A stretch of DNA of 64,000 nt from an uncultured Clostridia bacterium. GTDB lineage: Bacteria > Bacillota > Clostridia > Christensenellales > Borkfalkiaceae. A model generated the notes under the pieces. The model did no database searches. It was not told where the DNA came from and saw nothing but the letters and a program-made list of their open reading frames with translations. Shown here in pieces: positions 45,058 through 55,987 of this stretch. A program made the position numbers and the translations under genes. The first letter of the stretch is position 1. Each line of letters opens with the position of its first letter. The DNA lies in assembly GCA_947624225.1 (NCBI GenBank), contig CANQJF010000003.1, positions 1 through 64,000 of the forward strand, read 5' to 3'.

Positions 45058-47871
45058 TCAGAGCACCTTTTTCAGGAATTGGCCCGTATAGGAGGCCTCG
45101 CACGCGGCGATCTCCTCGGGCGTTCCCGTTGCGACGATTGTCCCGCCGCCGTCTCCCCCCTCGGGGCCGAGGTCGATGATGTGGTCGGCGATCTTGATCA
45201 CGTCGAGGTTGTGCTCGATGACCACCACCGTGTTGCCGCCCTCCCGGAGCCGCAAGAGGATCTTGACGAGTTTGTCGACATCGAAACTCGAAAGCCCCGT
45301 CGTGGGCTCGTCGAGAATGTAAAAAGTCTTGCCCGTCGAGCGCTTGGAGAGCTCGGTGGCCAGCTTCACGCGCTGTGCCTCGCCGCCCGAGAGCGTCGTG
45401 GAGGACTGCCCGAGCTTGATATACCCCAGCCCGACTTCATACATGGTGGAGATCTTGTTGTAAATGGAGGGCAGGGGCTTGAAGAATTCGCACGCCTCCT
45501 CCACCGTCATATCGAGCACATCGGCAATGGATTTCCCCTTATACTTTACTTCCAGCGTCTCGCGATTATACCGTTTCCCCCCGCACACGCCGCAGGGGAC
45601 AAAGACGTCTGGCAAAAAGTGCATCTCGATCTTCATGATCCCATCGCCCTGACAGTTCTCGCATCTGCCACCCGGCACGTTGAAAGAGAACCTGCCCGAC
45701 TTGAAGCCCATCGTCTTTGCGTCGGTGGTCGCGGCAAAGAGGTCGCGGATGTTGGTGAACACGCCCGTATACGTCGCCGGGTTGGAGCGCGGCGTCCTGC
45801 CGATGGGAGACTGGTCGATGGCAATCACTTTGTCGAAATGTTCGAGCCCGTCGAAGCCGTCGGAATCCCCCGTGGGGAGACGCGCGCCGTTGAGGTTGTT
45901 GGCGAGAATGGGAAGAATGATCTCGTTTACGAGCGAACTCTTGCCCGAGCCGCTCACCCCCGTCACGACGGTCACGAGCCCCGCGGGGATCTCCACGTCG
46001 ATGCCTTTCAAATTGTTTTGGCGGCACCCATGTACGCGAAGCCACCTTCCGTCTGGCGCTTTGCGCTGTGTGGGAACGGGAATTTTTCTTCGCCCCGCGA
46101 GGTAGTCGCCCGTGATGGAGGCGGGTTCATTCATGATGTCCTGAGGCGTGCCGCACGCGACGACCTGCCCTCCGTGGATGCCCGCACCGGGGCCGATGTC
46201 CACGATGTAGTCGGCCGCGCGCATGGTGTCCTCGTCGTGCTCGACCACGATGAGCGTGTTCCCGATGTCGCGGAGGCCTTTGAGGGAGGCGAGGAGCTTC
46301 TCATTGTCCCGCTGGTGCAGGCCGATGGAGGGCTCGTCGAGGATATAGAGAACGCCCGAGAGCGCGCTGCCGATCTGTGTGGCGAGGCGGATGCGCTGGC
46401 TCTCCCCGCCGGACAGAGTCGCGGCGCTCCTTGCAAGGGTGAGGTAATCCAGCCCGACGCCTACCAAAAAGCGGATGCGCGCGCGGATCTCCTTGATGAT
46501 GATATCGGCAACCGCGTGCTGCGTGGCCGTAAGCGTGAGCCCGTCGAGAAACGCTTCGAGGTGTCTCACCGGCATCTCGCACACCTCGGCGATGTTCTTG
46601 CCCCCCACCGTGACCGCGAGTGCCTCCTTTTTGAGGCGTTTTCCGTTGCACGCCGTGCAAAAGGCCGTGCGCATATAGCGCTCGATGTCCCACTTCACGC
46701 TCACGGAGGAAGTCTGTTCATACCGCCTCTGCAAGTTGCAGACAAACCCCTCCCACGGGGCCTTGTAGGTGGACCGATGCGTCTTGGTGACGTATTCGAG
46801 GTCGATCTTCTCGCCGCCGTTGCCATACATGAGCATATCGAATACCCCCTCGGGCAGCTCGCGGACGGGAACGTCGAGGGAGAATTTGTAGTGGCGGGCG
46901 AGTGCGCCGAGGTAGGCCTGCGTGACGGCGGAGGAATCAAGATTCCACCCGCTGATGCGAATGGCCCCCTCGCGGAGCGTCTTGGTGCGGTCGGGACAGA
47001 TGAGGTCGGCGTCCACCTTTTGGGTGAAGCCGAGGCCCGAGCAGGCGGGGCATGCCCCCCACACCGTGTTAAAGGAGAAGAGGCGCGGTTCGATCTCCTC
47101 GATGGAGATGCCGCAATCGGGGCAGGAATAGCGGGAGGAATAGAGGGTCTCCTCGTCGCCGTCATCCACCGTGACGAGCCCGTCGGTCAGCTTTAAGGCC
47201 GTTTCGAGGGACTCGGTGAGGCGCTTCAACACCCCCTCTTTCACGACGAGGCGGTCGACGATGACGGTGATGTTGTGCTTGATGTTCTTTTCGAGGGCGA
47301 TCTCCTCCTGCAAATCATAGACGATGCCGTCGATCTTTACGCGCGCAAATCCGCTCTTGCGGTAGCCCGCGAGTTCCTTTTTATACTCCCCTTTCTTGCC
47401 GCGGATGACGGGCGCCCCCACGAGGATCTTGCTGCCGGCGGGCATCTCCATGACGCGGTCGGCGATCTCATCCACCGTCTGACGGCGGATCTCCCTGCCG
47501 CAATTGGGGCAATGGGGCGTCCCCGCGCGCGCAAAAAGCAGACGGAGATAATCGTATATCTCCGTCACGGTCCCCACGGTGGAGCGCGGGTTGTGCGATG
47601 TCGTCTTTTGGTCGATGGAGATGGCGGGAGAGAGCCCCTCGATGGATTCGACGTCGGGCTTCTCCATCATGCCGAGAAATTGGCGGGCATAGGAGGAAAG
47701 CGACTCCATGTAGCGGCGCTGCCCCTCGGCAAAGATGGTATCAAAGGCGAGGGTGGATTTTCCGCTCCCGGACAGCCCCGTGAAAACAGTGAGGCTGCCC
47801 CGCGGAATGCGCACGTCGATGTTTTTGAGGTTGTTCTCCTTGGCTCCCTTTACATAGATAAAATCATTCAT
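45058..47871 (-). CDS. uvrA: excinuclease ABC subunit A
   Basis: [66 protein letters not shown]; two ABC domains. Confidence 0.98.
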   Translation of the reverse strand: MNDFIYVKGAKENNLKNIDVRIPRGSLTVFTGLSGSGKSTLAFDTIFAEGQRRYMESLSSYARQFLGMMEKPDVESIEGLSPAISIDQKTTSHNPRSTVGTVTEIYDYLRLLFARAGTPHCPNCGREIRRQTVDEIADRVMEMPAGSKILVGAPVIRGKKGEYKKELAGYRKSGFARVKIDGIVYDLQEEIALEKNIKHNITVIVDRLVVKEGVLKRLTESLETALKLTDGLVTVDDGDEETLYSSRYSCPDCGISIEEIEPRLFSFNTVWGACPACSGLGFTQKVDADLICPDRTKTLREGAIRISGWNLDSSAVTQAYLGALARHYKFSLDVPVRELPEGVFDMLMYGNGGEKIDLEYVTKTHRSTYKAPWEGFVCNLQRRYEQTSSVSVKWDIERYMRTAFCTACNGKRLKKEALAVTVGGKNIAEVCEMPVRHLEAFLDGLTLTATQHAVADIIIKEIRARIRFLVGVGLDYLTLARSAATLSGGESQRIRLATQIGSALSGVLYILDEPSIGLHQRDNEKLLASLKGLRDIGNTLIVVEHDEDTMRAADYIVDIGPGAGIHGGQVVACGTPQDIMNEPASITGDYLAGRRKIPVPTQRKAPDGRWLRVHGCRQNNLKGIDVEIPAGLVTVVTGVSGSGKSSLVNEIILPILANNLNGARLPTGDSDGFDGLEHFDKVIAIDQSPIGRTPRSNPATYTGVFTNIRDLFAATTDAKTMGFKSGRFSFNVPGGRCENCQGDGIMKIEMHFLPDVFVPCGVCGGKRYNRETLEVKYKGKSIADVLDMTVEEACEFFKPLPSIYNKISTMYEVGLGYIKLGQSSTTLSGGEAQRVKLATELSKRSTGKTFYILDEPTTGLSSFDVDKLVKILLRLREGGNTVVVIEHNLDVIKIADHIIDLGPEGGDGGGTIVATGTPEEIAACEASYTGQFLKKVL

Positions 47872-47989
47872 AATTGTTTTGCGATGATCGTAATTTTTAT
47901 GGGTTTGATGGGTTTTTGTGAGGGTCTGTTTCGGGCATGGTACCGCCCTACGCGGTGTAAATGTCACGAGGCCCCACGATTAGAACAGA

Positions 47990-48088
47990 GGTTCTTCGGC
48001 TTCCCCTCCGGGGAAGCTCCCGCGGAGCGGGTGATGAGGTCACCTCATCCGTCTCACTCCGTTCGACACCTTCCCCAAAGGGGAAGGC
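47990..48088. repeat. intergenic repeats including R3 copy B (48040-48087)
   Basis: TTCCCCTCCGGGGAAGCTCCCGCGGAGCGGG hairpins and CACCTCATCCGTC...CACCTTCCCCAAAGGGGAAGG. Confidence 0.7.
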
Positions 48089-48097
48089 ATGGGCTCC

Positions 48098-48685
48098 CTA
48101 TCTGATCAATCCGAGGATGTGGTGCACGGCGGCGTCGATCTGTTTCCAATTTGCCCCGCCGTAACGGACTTCCCCCGCGCGGTGGATGTTGTGCCTGCCG
48201 ACGGCGAGAACGGCGCGCACGCCCAGTTCCTGTGCCGGGATGCAGGCGTCGGGATCGTCGTCAATGAGGATGGGGATATCGTGCTCCTTACAATATTTCC
48301 CTTTCTCGGCGGAGGGGATGGCGGCGACGATCTCATCGTAAGGAATGCGCCGCTTTTCCAGCCAATCGTGGGCGACTTTTTCGGGATTGACGAACCACTC
48401 CTCGTCCCGCGAGGTGAGAATGACGACCTCGTGCCCCTCCTTGCGCCACGCGGTGAGCACTTCCCTTGCGCCCTTGCGCGCTTCGGCATCGGTAAAGGCC
48501 ACAACGCCCCCATCGCGGATGAACTGCAAAACGTCCGCGAGCTCCCAGTCATAGACCTCAACAAACTTGTTGGAAAATTCCTTTTCGAGATGAAAATTCA
48601 ACCCTTTCCGCTCAATATACGCCCCCGCCTTTCCGACGCGGTCGATGATGTTTAAGGTATCGTCGATATCAACTGCAATTTTCAT
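48098..48685 (-). CDS. HAD-superfamily 5'(3')-nucleotidase-like protein
   Basis: MKIAVDIDDTLNIIDRVG...VVILTSRDEEW...IPILIDDDPDAC. Confidence 0.85.
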   Translation of the reverse strand: MKIAVDIDDTLNIIDRVGKAGAYIERKGLNFHLEKEFSNKFVEVYDWELADVLQFIRDGGVVAFTDAEARKGAREVLTAWRKEGHEVVILTSRDEEWFVNPEKVAHDWLEKRRIPYDEIVAAIPSAEKGKYCKEHDIPILIDDDPDACIPAQELGVRAVLAVGRHNIHRAGEVRYGGANWKQIDAAVHHILGLIR

Positions 48686-48988
48686 AGTATTTTTCCTTTG
48701 ATAGAATGCTAACTTCGTATCGGCTGCGCAATACTTCATCGTGCTGTGTTTTTCTCGGTTGCGTACGTCGACGGATCGCTTGTCCTTTTCCGCCCCAAAG
48801 GGGAGATGAGGGCTCGACCACGCCTCGTCGCCACCCCACCCCCTTACCCCCTTCCCATGGAGGGGGCTCAGGTGCCGCTCCTACCCCTTGGGGGGCTCCT
48901 ACCCCGTTGTCATACACCACAATAGAAGCCTCGGGGGCGGTATGACAGCGGTGGACGGGGTTTTCGCAAACGGCATGACGGCGCTTTC

Positions 48989-50950
48989 TCATTTTCTCAG
49001 GCGTTTGCGGAGTTCGTTGATGGTTTCCCGGATCTCGATTGCCTTTTCGTAATCGAGAGCGTTGGCCGCGATGCGCATGAGCGTTTTGAGCTTTTCGATC
49101 TCCTCTGGGATGTCCTTTTGCGCCACTTCCTCGCTCTTTTTTGTCTTGCCCGTGATGGCGAGCGACGACTTCACTTCCTTGATGATGGTCTTGGGCGTGA
49201 TACCGTGCGCCTCGTTGTAGGCCTGCTGCTTGGCGCGGCGGCGGTTGGTCTCTCCGATGGCCCGCTCCATGCTCCCCGTCATCTCATCGGCATACATGAT
49301 CACCCGTCCCTCCGCGTTTCTCGCGGCGCGGCCGATGGTCTGCACCAGAGCGGTTTCGCTCCGCAAGAATCCCTCTTTGTCCGCATCGAGGATGGCCACC
49401 AATTTTACCTCGGGGAGATCGAGCCCCTCCCTTAAAAGATTGATGCCGCACAGCACATCGAATTCCCCGCTCCTCAGCCCATTCACGATGTCCACGCGTT
49501 CGAGCGTGTCGATGTCCGAGTGCATGTAGCGCACCTTGATACCCGCCTCTTTCATGTAGTCGGTGAGGCTCTCTGCCATGCGCTTGGTGAGCGTGGTCAC
49601 GAGCACGCGTCCCCCACCCATGACCGTGGTGTGCACCTCAGAGAGCAGGTCATCGATCTGTCCCTTGGTGGGTTTTACGGTGACGGGCGGATCCAAAAGT
49701 CCCGTGGGGCGGATGAGCTGTTCGACGACGTTCCCCGCCTCGCCGAGTTCATACGGAGCGGGCGTCGCGGAGACACAGATGAGCTGGGGCACGCGCGCAT
49801 CGAACTCCTCAAAGGTGAGCGGACGGTTGTCGTAAGCCGACTGCATGCGGAAGCCGTATTCCACGAGGTTGATCTTCCGCGCGCGGTCGCCGTTGTACAT
49901 GGCGCGGATCTGCGGGATGGTCATGTGGCTCTCGTCGATGAACACGAGAAAATCGGAGGGAAAGTAATCGAGCAGAGTGAAAGAGGGCTGCCCCGGAGAA
50001 CGCCCGTCGAAGTAGCGGGAGTAGTTCTCGATGCCCGAGCAATAGCCGATCTCGCGCATCATTTCAAGGTCGTGTTCGGTGCGCTGGCGGAGGCGCTGTG
50101 CTTCGAGCAGTTTGCCCTCTCGTTCAAAGGCGGCAACTTCCCCTTCGAGGTCCTCCGCGATCATTGCAAGCGCCGAGGCAAGCCGTTCGCTCCCCACCGC
50201 ATAATGGCTCGCGGGAAAGATGACGGCATGCTTTAAGGTGGAGACGATCTTGCCCGTAGTGACGTCCTCTTCACAGATGCGGTCGATCTCGTCGCCGAAG
50301 AATTCAACGCGGATGGCCACTTCGGAATTGGACGCGGGGAAGATCTCCACCACGTCACCGCGCACGCGGAACGTGGTGCGCTTAAAGTCGATGTCGTTGC
50401 GGGAATATTGGATGTCGACGAGGCGGGACAGCAGCTCGTTGCGCTCCATTTGCTGCCCCGGCCGCAGGGAGATGCCGAGGCGGAAGAACTCCTCGGGGGC
50501 ACCCAAGCCATAAATGCAGGAGACGGAAGAGACGACGATGACGTCGTCGCGCTCGCCCAGCGAACAGGTGGCGGCATTGCGGAGCTTGTCGATCTCGTCG
50601 TTGACCGACATGTCTTTCTCGATGTAGGTATCCGTGGAGGGGATATAGCTCTCGGGCTGGTAGTAGTCGTAATAGGAGACAAAATACTCCACGCGGTTCT
50701 CGGGAAAGAACTCGCGGAATTCGTTGCATAGCTGGGCGGCAAGCGTCTTATTGTGCGCGATGACAAGGGCAGGCCGGCCCACGTTCTTGATGACGTTGGC
50801 CATGGTGAAAGTCTTGCCGCTGCCCGTCACGCCGACTAGGACCTGTGTGCGGATGCCGTCTAAGACGCCCTCCGTGAGCGCTTGGATGGCCTCCGGCTGG
50901 TCGCCCGTGGGCTCAAACGGTGCATGAAGTTTAAAATCGAAATGCTCCAT
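48989..50950 (-). CDS. uvrB: excinuclease ABC subunit B
   Basis: [61 protein letters not shown]. Confidence 0.98.
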   Translation of the reverse strand: MEHFDFKLHAPFEPTGDQPEAIQALTEGVLDGIRTQVLVGVTGSGKTFTMANVIKNVGRPALVIAHNKTLAAQLCNEFREFFPENRVEYFVSYYDYYQPESYIPSTDTYIEKDMSVNDEIDKLRNAATCSLGERDDVIVVSSVSCIYGLGAPEEFFRLGISLRPGQQMERNELLSRLVDIQYSRNDIDFKRTTFRVRGDVVEIFPASNSEVAIRVEFFGDEIDRICEEDVTTGKIVSTLKHAVIFPASHYAVGSERLASALAMIAEDLEGEVAAFEREGKLLEAQRLRQRTEHDLEMMREIGYCSGIENYSRYFDGRSPGQPSFTLLDYFPSDFLVFIDESHMTIPQIRAMYNGDRARKINLVEYGFRMQSAYDNRPLTFEEFDARVPQLICVSATPAPYELGEAGNVVEQLIRPTGLLDPPVTVKPTKGQIDDLLSEVHTTVMGGGRVLVTTLTKRMAESLTDYMKEAGIKVRYMHSDIDTLERVDIVNGLRSGEFDVLCGINLLREGLDLPEVKLVAILDADKEGFLRSETALVQTIGRAARNAEGRVIMYADEMTGSMERAIGETNRRRAKQQAYNEAHGITPKTIIKEVKSSLAITGKTKKSEEVAQKDIPEEIEKLKTLMRIAANALDYEKAIEIRETINELRKRLRK

Positions 50951-51059
50951 ATGTTTACGAATTTGTTTTCTCTTCCGCTGTGATGCCGAATGCGAGAGGC
51001 GGTCTCCACCATGCTTCGGACAAAGCCTCTCTGTATGGGGTAGGCCTTGGGTCACCCCG

Positions 51060-51130
51060 CTGTCATTTCGAGCCGATAGAGTTTAGCTTTCAACGAACCG
51101 CTCATCCGCGAGAAATCTTACTGCGACCAA
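51060..51130. repeat. intergenic repeat family R2, copy B
   Basis: CTGTCATTTCGAGCCGATAGAGTTTAGCTTTCAACGAACCGCTCATCCGCGAGAAATCTTACTGCGACCAAG. Confidence 0.85.
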
Positions 51131-51341
51131 GTAAAGGCAGTACGAATTATGGGGGCTCATGCGCCGCTCCACCCCCATGGAGGGGGGCTCGGACTTCGTA
51201 CAGGGGATACACTCAAAGGGCGTTGCCCTTCCCGGTATGACACGGGGTTCCCATGGAGAGGGCAAGTACTCCTCGTTTTTATGCAAACAAACGTTCCATA
51301 AAGTATAACGCAAACGCTCAACCTCTGTCAAGCGTTTGCAA

Positions 51342-51713
51342 TCAAGAAAAAATCACTTTTAAAAGCAACCCTATCGCCGCGGAGAGCAATCCGCAAACCC
51401 CCGCGAGCAATAGCCGCACGACCAGATCGCGCCGCCGCCTCACGTCCTCACGGCGAAATGCCAACCCCGCGGGACGCATGTGGATGACATACATCTTTTC
51501 CCCTTTCCGGTCGGAAAGGATCCATTCGAAATAGCCGTCGAGCTCCAACGAGCGCAAGGTGCGCTCCAATTTTTCCTCATCGAACTTTGCCCGTGCGGGA
51601 AGCATCTGCAAAAGTTCATAGGAGGAGACCAAAAACCTCTCCTTGCCCTGCGAGAGAAGAAAGACCGCCGCCATGACCTCGTTCTCCCGCCGCGAAAGCT
51701 GTGCACTGAACAT
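51342..51713 (-). CDS. small winged-helix-like protein with C-terminal TM helix (paralogue 2)
   Basis: MFSAQLSRRENEVMAAVFLLSQGKERFLVSSYELLQMLP...RRRDLVVRLLLAGVCGLLSAAIGLLLKVIFS. Confidence 0.65.
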   Translation of the reverse strand: MFSAQLSRRENEVMAAVFLLSQGKERFLVSSYELLQMLPARAKFDEEKLERTLRSLELDGYFEWILSDRKGEKMYVIHMRPAGLAFRREDVRRRRDLVVRLLLAGVCGLLSAAIGLLLKVIFS

Positions 51714-52087
51714 CAGAGCAGGAGCGCAACGAGCCCCACGAGAAGCGCCGCCGCAAATCCGCCCGCGAGCGCCCCGAAAAAGGCGCCGAGCACCGTGTCC
51801 CTGCGGCCCCGTTCCCGTTCCGCATTTTCCCGACGGACACGCTCCAAGTAGCTCCGTCCCTCGGGCATGGTACGCACGCAATACGTCCCCTCGTCGGCAT
51901 AGCGGAGTTCTATGAGCCTCTTTTCTTCGAGCAGGGAGAGCGTCTTTCCAACGTCCTCCTTGGGCACGATCCTTGCGAGGTCGTCCTCTTCGATGATCTT
52001 GAAACCGCCGCCACGGCACGCCTCATTGACGGCTGCGAGCATGGCGCAAGCGTTTTCCTCTAACATAGCGCATAAAGTATGCGCCAT
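51713..52087 (-). CDS. small winged-helix-like protein with C-terminal TM helix (paralogue 1)
   Basis: MAHTLCAMLEENACAMLAAVNEACRGGGFKIIEEDDLARIVPKEDVGKTLSLLEEKRLIEL...GRRDTVLGAFFGALAGGFAAALLVGLVALLL. Confidence 0.65.
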   Translation of the reverse strand: MAHTLCAMLEENACAMLAAVNEACRGGGFKIIEEDDLARIVPKEDVGKTLSLLEEKRLIELRYADEGTYCVRTMPEGRSYLERVRRENAERERGRRDTVLGAFFGALAGGFAAALLVGLVALLL

Positions 52088-52098
52088 TTACACCCTTT

Positions 52099-53196
52099 TC
52101 ATGCCAAGGGCATGGGAGTATAGAAAGGATTGGCATACAGCGCGCGGGCGAGCGGCGCCGAACTCAGCCACGCTTCGATGCTCTGGAACCAGCCGTCCAA
52201 CCCGGTGATGAAGTCGGCGACCGGTTGAAGCGATGCGCCGTTTTCGCCGAGCGTTTGCATGACCTGCTGCACGAACTGCGAGAGCACTCCCTGTGCAAGC
52301 GCCGCGACCGCGATATTCAACCCGATGACGATGGCGAGCATCACGATGAGGGAGAGCGCGCATCCAAAGACGGCATCGAGGGTCCCCCAAAAGTAGTCAT
52401 AGCGGATGTGCCGCATGAGTTTGACCATGAAGAAGCCCAGGATGCAACAGATGACAAAGAAGATGAGGAAGAGCACAAAGCCGATGATGGCCGTCCCGAT
52501 GATCTTGCCGACGGCCGGGGAGATGCCGGCAAAGCCCGCCGCGATCCCGTCTGCCATGCCCGAGAAGAAAGGCACGGCGAGCGCAAGATAGATGCCGAGC
52601 GCCAACGACCCGATGGAGAGGGCGAGCATGATCACGATGATGAACACCCGCCCGAAGCCCACGCGCCAACCGCCGCGCATTGCAAAGACGAAAACTGTCA
52701 CAAGGAGCAGATCGAGGGCGTGACGGGCCAAGAAATCCGTCCAGATGCCGAGTTCGAAGAAGCCGCCGACCGCATCCCAGACGGGAGAACCGTACAGCAC
52801 GAAGTAAATGAACGAGAGCGCCGCGCCGCCCAAAACGGCGACGATCATGAGGTAATCCCATAGCGCCGTTATCCCGCCGAGCAGTCTGTCCGTGACCTGC
52901 CATGCGGGGTGTGCGGGCATGCGTTTTTTGTGCATCGCGCCACGCAAGAGCGCCCCGCCCCCGACGATGAGGACCGTTGCTCCGATCAGAACAAGCAGCG
53001 AGAGCAATAAGCGCCAGAAAGGATCCGCCTTCGCGGGAAGAAGATCGAGTAGCGCCACGATGAGAAAGACGAGCGGGATCTGGTAGGAGAGCCAACTCAT
53101 CTGTGTGAATTTCCGAAAGACGCCATAGATCACGGAAGCAATGGCAAAGATGACCCCCACGACGATCAAGATGGTGATGATAGTTTCGGCCGGCAT
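52099..53196 (-). CDS. CvpA-like multi-TM membrane protein
   Basis: multiple TM segments; SD GGAGGT before ATG. Confidence 0.65.
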   Translation of the reverse strand: MPAETIITILIVVGVIFAIASVIYGVFRKFTQMSWLSYQIPLVFLIVALLDLLPAKADPFWRLLLSLLVLIGATVLIVGGGALLRGAMHKKRMPAHPAWQVTDRLLGGITALWDYLMIVAVLGGAALSFIYFVLYGSPVWDAVGGFFELGIWTDFLARHALDLLLVTVFVFAMRGGWRVGFGRVFIIVIMLALSIGSLALGIYLALAVPFFSGMADGIAAGFAGISPAVGKIIGTAIIGFVLFLIFFVICCILGFFMVKLMRHIRYDYFWGTLDAVFGCALSLIVMLAIVIGLNIAVAALAQGVLSQFVQQVMQTLGENGASLQPVADFITGLDGWFQSIEAWLSSAPLARALYANPFYTPMPLA

Positions 53197-53263
53197 ACGG
53201 TACCTCCAAAAATTTCTTAGCGGGAGCCCTCAGACATGCCCCCATCCGATGATGTCTATATTG

Positions 53264-54892
53264 CTATTTTGTCTCTTTATTGAAGTTATCTTTCAGCGAG
53301 ACGATCTCCGAGAGCACGAGTTTTCCGTTCTCGCGGAAAGCGCGGTAATATCCCGTGCGCATGAGCTGGTAGCTTCCCTCGTTTTCCATGAGATAAGGCT
53401 CGGCCTTGGCGTGGAAGATGTGCTCGCTGTTCAAATTCATGCGCTCGGAGAAATCCTGCCCCGCATAGTCGGCATCGCGCAAGAGGTGATCGTATTGGCG
53501 GAGTTCGGCGTCCGCGCATGTGGCCGCATTCACCCAATGCAGAACGCCTTTCGCCTTAATCCCGCTCGTGTCGTTTCCGCTGCGGCTCTCGGGGAAATAG
53601 GTGCACTTGACCTCCACCACCTCGCCGTTTTGATCTCTGACGGCCTCGTCGGCGCGGACGATGTAGGCGTTTTTGAGGCGGACATACCCCCCCAATTTCA
53701 GCCTGTGATACTTGGGAGGCGGGTCGAGGGAGAAGTCTGCGCGCTCGATATAGAGCGTCTTGGAGAACTTCACCTTGCGCGTGCCGGCGCCCTCGTCGAG
53801 CTGATTGATGTCGAAGTCGACGTCCTCCTCCCCCTCATAGTTGGTGACGGTGAGTTTGAGCGGCTCAACGACGGCCATGGCGCGGGGAGCATGCACATTG
53901 AGATAATCGCGGACAACGGCCTCGAAGTAGCCGATCTCGCACTCCGATTGTGCCTTTGCAACGCCGATGCGCGCGCAAAAATCCCGCACTGCTTCGGCGG
54001 GGATCCCGCGGTTGCGGATGCCCGCGAGGGTGGGCATGCGGGGGTCGTCCCAGCCGTGCACCGACCCGTCCTCGACGAGCTTCTTCAAATAGCGCTTGCT
54101 CATGACGAGATTGGTCACGTTGAGGCGGGCAAATTCGATCTGCCGCGGCTTGGGCGAGAACCCGAGATTGATCCCCACCCAATCGTAAAGCGGCCTGTGA
54201 TCTTCGAATTCCAGCGTGCACAGCGAGTGCGTCACGCCCTGCAAATAGTCGCAAATGGGGTGGGCATAGTCGTACATGGGGTAGATGCACCACTTGTCCC
54301 CCGTGCGGTGATGGGTGGCGCGGAGGATGCGGTAGATGACGGGATCGCGCATGTTGATGTTGGGCGAGGCCATGTCGATCTTGGCGCGCAAACACTTCTC
54401 CCCGTCGGCATATTTCCCCGCCCGCATTTCGCGGAAGAGCGTTAAGTTCTCCTCGGGGGGACGGTTGCGGTAGGGGCTCTCCTTGCCCGGCTCGGTGAGC
54501 GTGCCGCGCGTCTCGCGGATCTCGTCGGCCGAGAGGTCGCACACGAAAGCCTTGCCCTCGACGATGAGCTTTTCGGCGTATTCATAGATGGTATCGAAGA
54601 AGTCGGAGGCATAGACCTCCCTGTCCCACTTGTAGCCCAGCCACGAGATGTCGCGGCGGATGGCGTCGACGAACTCCGTCTTTTCCTTGGACGGATTGGT
54701 GTCGTCGAAGAAGAGATTGCACGTGCCGCCATACTTCTCGGCGGTGCCGAAGTTGACGAACATGCTCTTGGCATGCCCGATATGCAAATATCCGTTGGGT
54801 TCGGGCGGGAAGCGCGTCTTAACGCAAGAAACTTTCCCCGCCGCGAGGTCCTCATCGATAAATGCCTGGATAAAATTTTCCGCTTCCGCCAT
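53264..54892 (-). CDS. glnS: glutaminyl-tRNA synthetase
   Basis: TRFPPEPNGYLHIGHAKSM (HIGH), FDDTNPSKEKTEFVDAI, VMSKRYLKKL (KMSK-like). Confidence 0.97.
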   Translation of the reverse strand: MAEAENFIQAFIDEDLAAGKVSCVKTRFPPEPNGYLHIGHAKSMFVNFGTAEKYGGTCNLFFDDTNPSKEKTEFVDAIRRDISWLGYKWDREVYASDFFDTIYEYAEKLIVEGKAFVCDLSADEIRETRGTLTEPGKESPYRNRPPEENLTLFREMRAGKYADGEKCLRAKIDMASPNINMRDPVIYRILRATHHRTGDKWCIYPMYDYAHPICDYLQGVTHSLCTLEFEDHRPLYDWVGINLGFSPKPRQIEFARLNVTNLVMSKRYLKKLVEDGSVHGWDDPRMPTLAGIRNRGIPAEAVRDFCARIGVAKAQSECEIGYFEAVVRDYLNVHAPRAMAVVEPLKLTVTNYEGEEDVDFDINQLDEGAGTRKVKFSKTLYIERADFSLDPPPKYHRLKLGGYVRLKNAYIVRADEAVRDQNGEVVEVKCTYFPESRSGNDTSGIKAKGVLHWVNAATCADAELRQYDHLLRDADYAGQDFSERMNLNSEHIFHAKAEPYLMENEGSYQLMRTGYYRAFRENGKLVLSEIVSLKDNFNKETK

Positions 54893-55016
54893 GATAGTTT
54901 GCTCCTTTTCGGATGTTCTCCGGCGCGTATTCCCGAACGCACGCACGCTTTCGCAATAATTATAGCATATCTCTTGAAAAAATGATAGTTTTTCAGAGGT
55001 ATTTTTTTGGAAATTG

Positions 55017-55025
55017 TGGTATAAT
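55017..55025 (+). promoter_or_regulatory. extended -10 promoter GTGGTATAAT, leaderless
   Basis: TATAAT 55020-55025; ATG 55032, no Shine-Dalgarno. Confidence 0.6.
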
Positions 55026-55031
55026 CGGAAT

Positions 55032-55883
55032 ATGGAACAAGTTATTTTACAATTTTTCGAAGGTTTGCGCTGCGACGCGCTCACCTATGTGCTGGGATTC
55101 TTCTCGTTCTTGGGGGAGGGGATCACCGTGGGCGCCGTGATCCTGCTCCTGTATTGGCTCATCGGCGGCAGAACGGGCGAACAGCTCCTCTACACCGTTT
55201 TGACCTCCGCGGCGACCAATGCGCTGGCGAAAGAGGCGGTGCACCGGACACGGCCGTATGCGGCGGGCGTCGTCTCGCGGCTGGATGTGGACACACCCCT
55301 CTTCTCGACGCGCGACCTCGGCGATGCGCTCTCCTTTCCGAGCGGGCACGCCATGACTTCCACCGCCGCGTGGTCGGCGGGCGCGATGAAAGCAAAGCGG
55401 TGGTGGGTCTGGGTCATCGCCGTGCTTCTCATTGCCACGATCTGCTGCTCCCGCCTCTACTTCGGCGTGCACTACCCCACCGATCTGCTCGCGGGCATCC
55501 TCTTCGGGTTGCTCATCGCCCTCTTCTGGCAATTGGTGTTCAAGGAGCTCTATGCCTACCGCCAATTCTTTTTGATGGCCATTGCGCTTGTGTGCCTCGT
55601 CATGCTCCCTATGGCGCCCTCCTCGGACTATGTCCACATGACGGCACTCCTCTCGGGCGGGGCGTTCTTCCTGCCGCTCGTCTCCTTTTTGAAATACGAT
55701 GTGCCCAAGAGCTTCAAACGGCGGCTGTGGCGCATCCCCGTCGGGCTCGTCTGCGTCGGCGTCGTGTTTGCCGCCACCTACTTCCTCCCCGAGGGATCCG
55801 GGTATTCCCTGCTCAAATGGTTTTTGCTCGTCGGAGCCGGCACGTTCGTCGCCGCCTGCTTCTTTAAACTGCTGAAAATCTGA
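55032..55883 (+). CDS. PAP2 family phosphatase
   Basis: KEAVHRTRPY, LSFPSGHAMTST, SRLYFGVHYPTDLLAG motifs. Confidence 0.93.
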   Translation: MEQVILQFFEGLRCDALTYVLGFFSFLGEGITVGAVILLLYWLIGGRTGEQLLYTVLTSAATNALAKEAVHRTRPYAAGVVSRLDVDTPLFSTRDLGDALSFPSGHAMTSTAAWSAGAMKAKRWWVWVIAVLLIATICCSRLYFGVHYPTDLLAGILFGLLIALFWQLVFKELYAYRQFFLMAIALVCLVMLPMAPSSDYVHMTALLSGGAFFLPLVSFLKYDVPKSFKRRLWRIPVGLVCVGVVFAATYFLPEGSGYSLLKWFLLVGAGTFVAACFFKLLKI

Positions 55884-55898
55884 TCTTTGCGGAAATCT

Positions 55899-55944
55899 AA
55901 AAGGCCCGCGCCCCGCTCGATGAGCGGGGCGCGGGCCTTTTTTT
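55899..55944. terminator. strong bidirectional terminator
   Basis: perfect 19-20 bp stem AAAGGCCCGCGCCCCGCTC GAT GAGCGGGGCGCGGGCCTTT with T7. Confidence 0.95.
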
Positions 55945-55987
55945 AACGCTATATCTCGGACATGGGTCCCCCCATTTTCCGTGAAAC

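Noticed and set aside
45049-47196. 715-aa plus-strand ORF antisense to uvrA
   Set aside because: Antisense shadow of a clear uvrA gene; low-complexity H/V/E/R composition with no recognisable motifs.
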